DNA of 25,191 nucleotides from JASHSH01 sp036490215 (GTDB taxonomy: Bacteria; Pseudomonadota; Alphaproteobacteria; Rhodospirillales; Magnetospirillaceae): the NCBI GenBank assembly GCA_036490215.1, contig DASXEH010000044.1:1-25191 (forward strand), read 5' to 3'. The notes below the pieces were generated by a model. It did not search any database. It had not been told where the DNA came from and worked only from the letters and a program-made list of their open reading frames with translations. Both the position numbers and the translations under genes were made by a program. Below are positions 21,811-25,191 of the stretch, piece by piece. The first letter of the stretch is position 1. Each line of letters begins with the position of its first letter.

Positions 21811-23250
21811 ATGACTTCGCTCCCGAGCCTCCAGCCGATCCTGCCCGAGCTGATCGTTGCCATCGGCGCGATCGCACTCTTGCTGTTCGGCGTGTTCCAG
21901 AAGAAGGACACTACACGCACCGTGTCCTGGCTGGCCGTATTGCTTCTGATCGTTGCCGGCATTGTCGAGCATTGGGGCACGACGGGCCGTGTCGAAACCT
22001 TCGGCAGCCAGTTCGTGGTCGATGGCTTCGCGCGCTTCACCAAGGTGCTGATCCTGTTCGCCTCGGCCGTATGCTTGGCGATGGCGACCGGCTGGCTGCG
22101 CAAGGAACAGGCCGAACGCATCGAGTTTCCGGTGGTGACGTTGTTCGCCACGCTGGGCATGATGATGATGGTGTCGGCGAACAATCTGATTTCGCTGTAC
22201 CTGTCGCTCGAACTGCAGAGCCTCTCGCTCTATGTGCTGGCCGCCTATCAACGCGATAATGCCAAGGCGACCGAAGCGGGCCTGAAGTATTTCGTACTCG
22301 GTTCACTGGCCTCGGGGATGCTGCTCTATGGCGCATCGCTGGTGTACGGCTTTTCCGGTACGACCGGGTTTGACGCGCTGGCCCACGCGTTCGGCAACGG
22401 TATCCCTGTCGGCGTGACCGTCGGTATGGTGTTCGTGCTCGCCGGTCTGGCCTTCAAGACCTCGGCGGTTCCGTTCCACATGTGGACGCCGGACGTCTAT
22501 GAAGGTGCGCCGACGCCGGTGACGGCGCTGTTCTCAGTCAGCCCGAAAGTCGCGGCGCTCGCACTTCTGATCCGCGTCATGATCGAGCCTTTCGGCGCGC
22601 TCACGCATCAGTGGATGCAGGTCGTGGTTGTGATCTCGGGCGCCTCGATGATCCTCGGCGCCTTCGCCGCCATCGTGCAGACCAATATCAAACGTCTGAT
22701 GGCCTACAGCTCGATCGGCCATGTCGGCTACATGCTGATGGCCGTGGCCACCGGCACGACCGAAGGTGTGCGCGGCATCCTGATCTATCTTTCCATCTAT
22801 CTGTTTATGAACCTGGGCACCTGGGCGATCATCATGGCGATGCGCCAACGCGGACGCCTGGTCGAGAAGATCACCGATCTGGCCGGCCTGTCGAAGACCC
22901 ATCCGGGTATGGCTCTGGCGCTGGCGATCTTCATGTTCTCGATGGCAGGCATTCCTCCGTTGGCCGGATTCTGGGCCAAGCTCTACGTCTTCATGGCGGC
23001 AATCCATGGCGGGCTGGTCATTCTCGCGGTGATCGGCGTGCTGTCGAGTGTGGTGGGCGCGTACTACTACCTGCGCATCGTCAAAATCATGTATTTCGAC
23101 GAGCCCGCCGAGCAGCTCGACAAGGGCGTCGGCACCAGCCTCACCGTCGTCATGACTGTCGCGGCCATCGTGATCGCAGTTGTGACCTTGATCCCGTCGC
23201 CCTTGGTCAATCGGGCCGGTGCCGCTGCAGCGACACTGTTCGGGAGCTGA
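21811..23250 (+). CDS. nuoN: NADH-quinone oxidoreductase subunit N (antiporter-like proton pump)
   Basis: A 479-residue membrane subunit, the third antiporter-like pump of complex I. Conserved features include NNLISLYLSLELQSLSLYVL (helix 5 with its glutamate), SAVPFHMWTPDVYEGAPTPV (broken helix 7) and MAGIPPLAGFWAKLYVF near the C-terminus. AGGGGAGGG lies about 8 nt before the ATG. It closes the A to N set; birA begins only 2 nt after the stop with no terminator, so the transcript probably continues. Confidence 0.98.
   Translation: MTSLPSLQPILPELIVAIGAIALLLFGVFQKKDTTRTVSWLAVLLLIVAGIVEHWGTTGRVETFGSQFVVDGFARFTKVLILFASAVCLAMATGWLRKEQAERIEFPVVTLFATLGMMMMVSANNLISLYLSLELQSLSLYVLAAYQRDNAKATEAGLKYFVLGSLASGMLLYGASLVYGFSGTTGFDALAHAFGNGIPVGVTVGMVFVLAGLAFKTSAVPFHMWTPDVYEGAPTPVTALFSVSPKVAALALLIRVMIEPFGALTHQWMQVVVVISGASMILGAFAAIVQTNIKRLMAYSSIGHVGYMLMAVATGTTEGVRGILIYLSIYLFMNLGTWAIIMAMRQRGRLVEKITDLAGLSKTHPGMALALAIFMFSMAGIPPLAGFWAKLYVFMAAIHGGLVILAVIGVLSSVVGAYYYLRIVKIMYFDEPAEQLDKGVGTSLTVVMTVAAIVIAVVTLIPSPLVNRAGAAAATLFGS
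23242..23246 (+). promoter_or_regulatory. ribosome-binding site that supports a CTG start for birA
   Basis: GGGAG lies in the last codons of nuoN, 6 nt before CTG 23253. It is the only good Shine-Dalgarno sequence in register with the expected BirA N-terminus and therefore decides the start. Confidence 0.55.
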
Positions 23251-23252
23251 CG

Positions 23253-23978
23253 CTGGCCGCGTCGTTCCGCCTGCATCGGTTCGCGCGGGTCGGGAGCACC
23301 AACGACGAGGCCAAGCGATTAGCCGGCGAAGGCCATGGTCACGGCACCATGGTCGTGGCCGATGAACAGACTGCCGGGCGCGGACGCCGCGGCCGGGTCT
23401 GGTTCTCACCCATCGGCAATCTCTTCTGTTCCATCTTGCTCGATCCGGGCCCTGAGCCCGCGCGTTCATCGGAACTGGTTTTCGTCGCGGCCGTGGCGCT
23501 GCGCGAAGCGCTGGAGGCAGTGACGCCGGGCGCCAACTTCGTCTGCAAATGGCCGAATGACATCCTCTGCGACGGTGCGAAGGTCTCCGGCATGTTGCTC
23601 GAGATGGCGCAGCCCTTCGTCATCCTCGGCGTTGGCGTCAATGTCGTTGCTGGGCCACCGGCGGACATGCAGCAATACCCCGCAACCTGCCTGGCCGACG
23701 CTGGATCGAAGGCCGATGCGCAAACCGTCTGCGCCGCGTTCGGTGACCGCCTCGAATTCTGGTACGATACGTGGCGCACGGAGGGATTCGGCCCGATGCG
23801 TCAGGTGTGGATCGATCATGCGGCTGGGATCGGCAAACCGGTGACCGTTCGCCTGGCCGATACGACTGTCCTTGAGGGAAATTTCGGCGGACTTGACGCG
23901 CATGGTGCGCTGCTGCTCGATACAGCAGATGGAAAGCGTCAGCCGGTGATGGCCGGCGACGTCTTTTTCGCCGCTTAG
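23253..23978 (+). CDS. birA: biotin--[acetyl-CoA-carboxylase] ligase, group I (no DNA-binding domain), probable CTG start
   Basis: A 241-residue biotin protein ligase that makes biotinyl-AMP and attaches biotin to the acceptor lysine of carboxylases. Motifs from the proposed start: RVGSTNDEAKRLA (12-24), GRGRRGRVW (42-50, biotin/ATP loop), KWPNDIL (99-105), GAKVSGMLLE (108-117, with the conserved lysine) and GVGVNV (126-131). It has no N-terminal winged helix, so unlike E. coli BirA it should not repress biotin genes directly. No in-frame ATG, GTG or TTG lies close upstream of RLHRFARVGSTNDEAK. The first internal ATG (23349) would delete that conserved region. CTG 23253 with GGGAG 6 nt upstream is the best start; CTG 23247 is an alternative. 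Confidence 0.9.
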   Translation: MAASFRLHRFARVGSTNDEAKRLAGEGHGHGTMVVADEQTAGRGRRGRVWFSPIGNLFCSILLDPGPEPARSSELVFVAAVALREALEAVTPGANFVCKWPNDILCDGAKVSGMLLEMAQPFVILGVGVNVVAGPPADMQQYPATCLADAGSKADAQTVCAAFGDRLEFWYDTWRTEGFGPMRQVWIDHAAGIGKPVTVRLADTTVLEGNFGGLDAHGALLLDTADGKRQPVMAGDVFFAA

Positions 23979-23992
23979 ATACGGAGACTGCC

Positions 23993-24769
23993 GTGCTTCT
24001 CGCGATCGATTGCGGCAACACCAATATCGTCTTCGCACTATTCGATGGCGACGCTGTGCGCGGCGAATGGCGCTCGGCCACTCATGCCGAACGCACCGCC
24101 GACGATATGGGCGTGTGGTTGGTGCAGGTGATGGGTATGAGCGGCATCGACCATAAACTGGTGGATGCCTGCATCATTGCCTCCGTGGTGCCGGCGCTCG
24201 ACTTTACGCTCAAGAGCCTCTGCCGCCGCTACTTCAATTGCGAGCCTTTGATCGTCGGCGAAGAGGGCGTGAAGCTCGGTATCGGCATCAACATGGAACG
24301 GCCCGAGGAAGTCGGTGCCGATCGTTTGGTGAACGCCGTGGCCGCTTTCGCGGAATACGGCGGCCCGTTGATCATCATCGATTTCGGCACGGCGACTACC
24401 TTCGACGTCGTGGATAGCGATGGCAATTACTGCGGCGGCGCCATCGCGCCGGGACCAAATCTATCGATGGAAGCGCTGCATATGGCGGCGGCTAAGCTGC
24501 CGCGTGTCGCTATCGCGCGGCCGCGCCAGGGCGAGGTGATCGGCAAATCGACCGTGGCCGCCATGCGGTCCGGTGTCTATTGGGGTTATGTCGGGATGAT
24601 TGAGGGCTTGGTCCGGCGCATCAAGGAAGAATTCGGCGCGTCGATGACGGTGATCGCCACCGGCGGTCTCGCGCCGCTGTTTAACGAAGCAACCAGCGCC
24701 ATCGATCATCTGGATCCGGGACTGACCCTGCGCGGCCTGCTCGCCATTTACCGCAATACCGTGAAATGA
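23993..24769 (+). CDS. coaX: type III pantothenate kinase
   Basis: A 258-residue enzyme of the ASKHA fold that phosphorylates pantothenate, the first step of coenzyme A synthesis. The ATP-site motif is LLAIDCGNTNIVFALFDGD (2-20, Asp6). GADRLVNAVAAF (108-119) contains the proposed catalytic Asp110, and IIDFGTATTFDVV (128-140) is the second phosphate motif, followed by GGAIAPG (148-154). The start is GTG 23993 with GGAG 7 nt upstream. Next to birA it makes a small cofactor pair; birA-coaX adjacency is common in bacteria. The last 4 bp overlap rnj. Confidence 0.97.
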   Translation: MLLAIDCGNTNIVFALFDGDAVRGEWRSATHAERTADDMGVWLVQVMGMSGIDHKLVDACIIASVVPALDFTLKSLCRRYFNCEPLIVGEEGVKLGIGINMERPEEVGADRLVNAVAAFAEYGGPLIIIDFGTATTFDVVDSDGNYCGGAIAPGPNLSMEALHMAAAKLPRVAIARPRQGEVIGKSTVAAMRSGVYWGYVGMIEGLVRRIKEEFGASMTVIATGGLAPLFNEATSAIDHLDPGLTLRGLLAIYRNTVK

Positions 24770-25191
24770 TCGGCACCCCCTCGGGCCTGGTTTTCCTGCC
24801 GCTGGGTGGTAGCGGCGAGATCGGTATGAACCTCAATCTCTATGGCTATGACGGCCAGTGGATTCTGGTCGATGTCGGCGTCTCCTTCGGCGACGAGACG
24901 ATGCCGGGCATCGATGTGTTCATGGCCGATCCGGCTTTCATCGCCGAACGCCGCAAGGATCTGCTGGGTATCGTGCTCACCCACGCCCACGAAGATCATC
25001 TCGGCGCCATACCGTATCTCTGGCCGCTGCTGGGCGGCCCGGTCTATGCCACGCCGTTCGCGGCGGCGATGCTGCGCACCAAGCTCGACGAGGCAAAGCT
25101 GCTCGACCGCATCGTCGTGCACGAGGTGCCGCAGGGCGGACGGATCAAACTCGGCCCCTTCACCATCGATCTTGTGACGGTGACGCACTCG
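24766..25191 (+). CDS. rnj: ribonuclease J (partial, C-terminus beyond window)
   Basis: The first 142 codons of a metallo-beta-lactamase-fold nuclease, starting at ATG 24766 in an ATGA overlap with the coaX stop. It opens with LVFLPLGGSGEIGMNLNLYG, the RNase J hallmark. WILVDVGVSFGDETMPGIDV and the zinc-binding HxHxDH motif (THAHEDHLGAIPYL, His73 to His78) follow. RNase J has 5'-exonuclease and endonuclease activity in mRNA decay and rRNA maturation, and alphaproteobacteria often have it alongside RNase E. The beta-CASP domain and C-terminus are outside the window. Confidence 0.95.
   Translation, partial: MIGTPSGLVFLPLGGSGEIGMNLNLYGYDGQWILVDVGVSFGDETMPGIDVFMADPAFIAERRKDLLGIVLTHAHEDHLGAIPYLWPLLGGPVYATPFAAAMLRTKLDEAKLLDRIVVHEVPQGGRIKLGPFTIDLVTVTHS

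Noticed and set aside
23349..23978. birA starting at internal ATG 23349
   Set aside because: It would remove the conserved GSTNDEAKRLA segment and part of the biotin-ligase fold, leaving an abnormally short protein.
1..25191. CRISPR array, insertion sequence, prophage, toxin-antitoxin or defence system
   Set aside because: No regularly spaced repeats, transposase or phage motifs, or defence-type domains were seen on either strand.

Overview
The window is a GC-rich stretch of bacterial chromosome made almost entirely of core genes. The gene order is tRNA-Leu, tig, clpP, clpX, lon, hupB, tRNA-Val, nuoA to nuoN, birA, coaX, rnj. This order, the split nuoC and nuoD, a BirA without a DNA-binding domain, a type III pantothenate kinase and an RNase J together point to an alphaproteobacterium, most likely Rhodospirillales-like. 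The order-level placement is inference from gene content and synteny; no database was searched.

Region 1 (1-1933, minus strand) holds two overlapping glycosyltransferase genes. The upstream gene is a GT2 family enzyme with a DPM/ArnC-like layout. The downstream gene is a GT39/ArnT-like membrane glycosyltransferase whose C-terminus lies beyond the window start. A lipid-phosphate-sugar synthase paired with a membrane transferase that uses its product is the natural reading.

Region 2 (2040-8456, plus strand) starts with tRNA-Leu(UAG) and continues with a protein-quality-control block: trigger factor, ClpP peptidase, ClpX unfoldase and Lon protease. The spacers carry candidate promoters and several hairpins. 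The strongest hairpin is a long, slightly bulged one between clpP and clpX. A clear intrinsic terminator closes lon.

Region 3 (8502-9212) has hupB (HU protein) behind a near-consensus promoter, tRNA-Val(UAC), and a roughly 200-bp spacer. The spacer holds a perfect 8+8 inverted repeat, a TTGACA hexamer and an A/T palindrome, and presumably drives the nuo operon.

Region 4 (9213-23250) is a complete, uninterrupted 14-gene nuo operon for respiratory complex I, in the order A to N. Gene junctions range from 10-bp overlaps to gaps of 39 bp. All Fe-S ligand cysteines I checked in NuoB, E, F, G and I are present. Region 5 (23253-25191) continues on the same strand with birA, coaX and the 5' part of rnj, with no visible terminator. 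birA has no in-frame ATG, GTG or TTG near its expected start and seems to begin at CTG.

I found no mobile element, CRISPR array, phage gene, toxin-antitoxin pair or obviously new multi-gene system. The items worth a second look are small: the birA start, the non-coding hairpins and palindromes, and the truncated glycosyltransferase pair.
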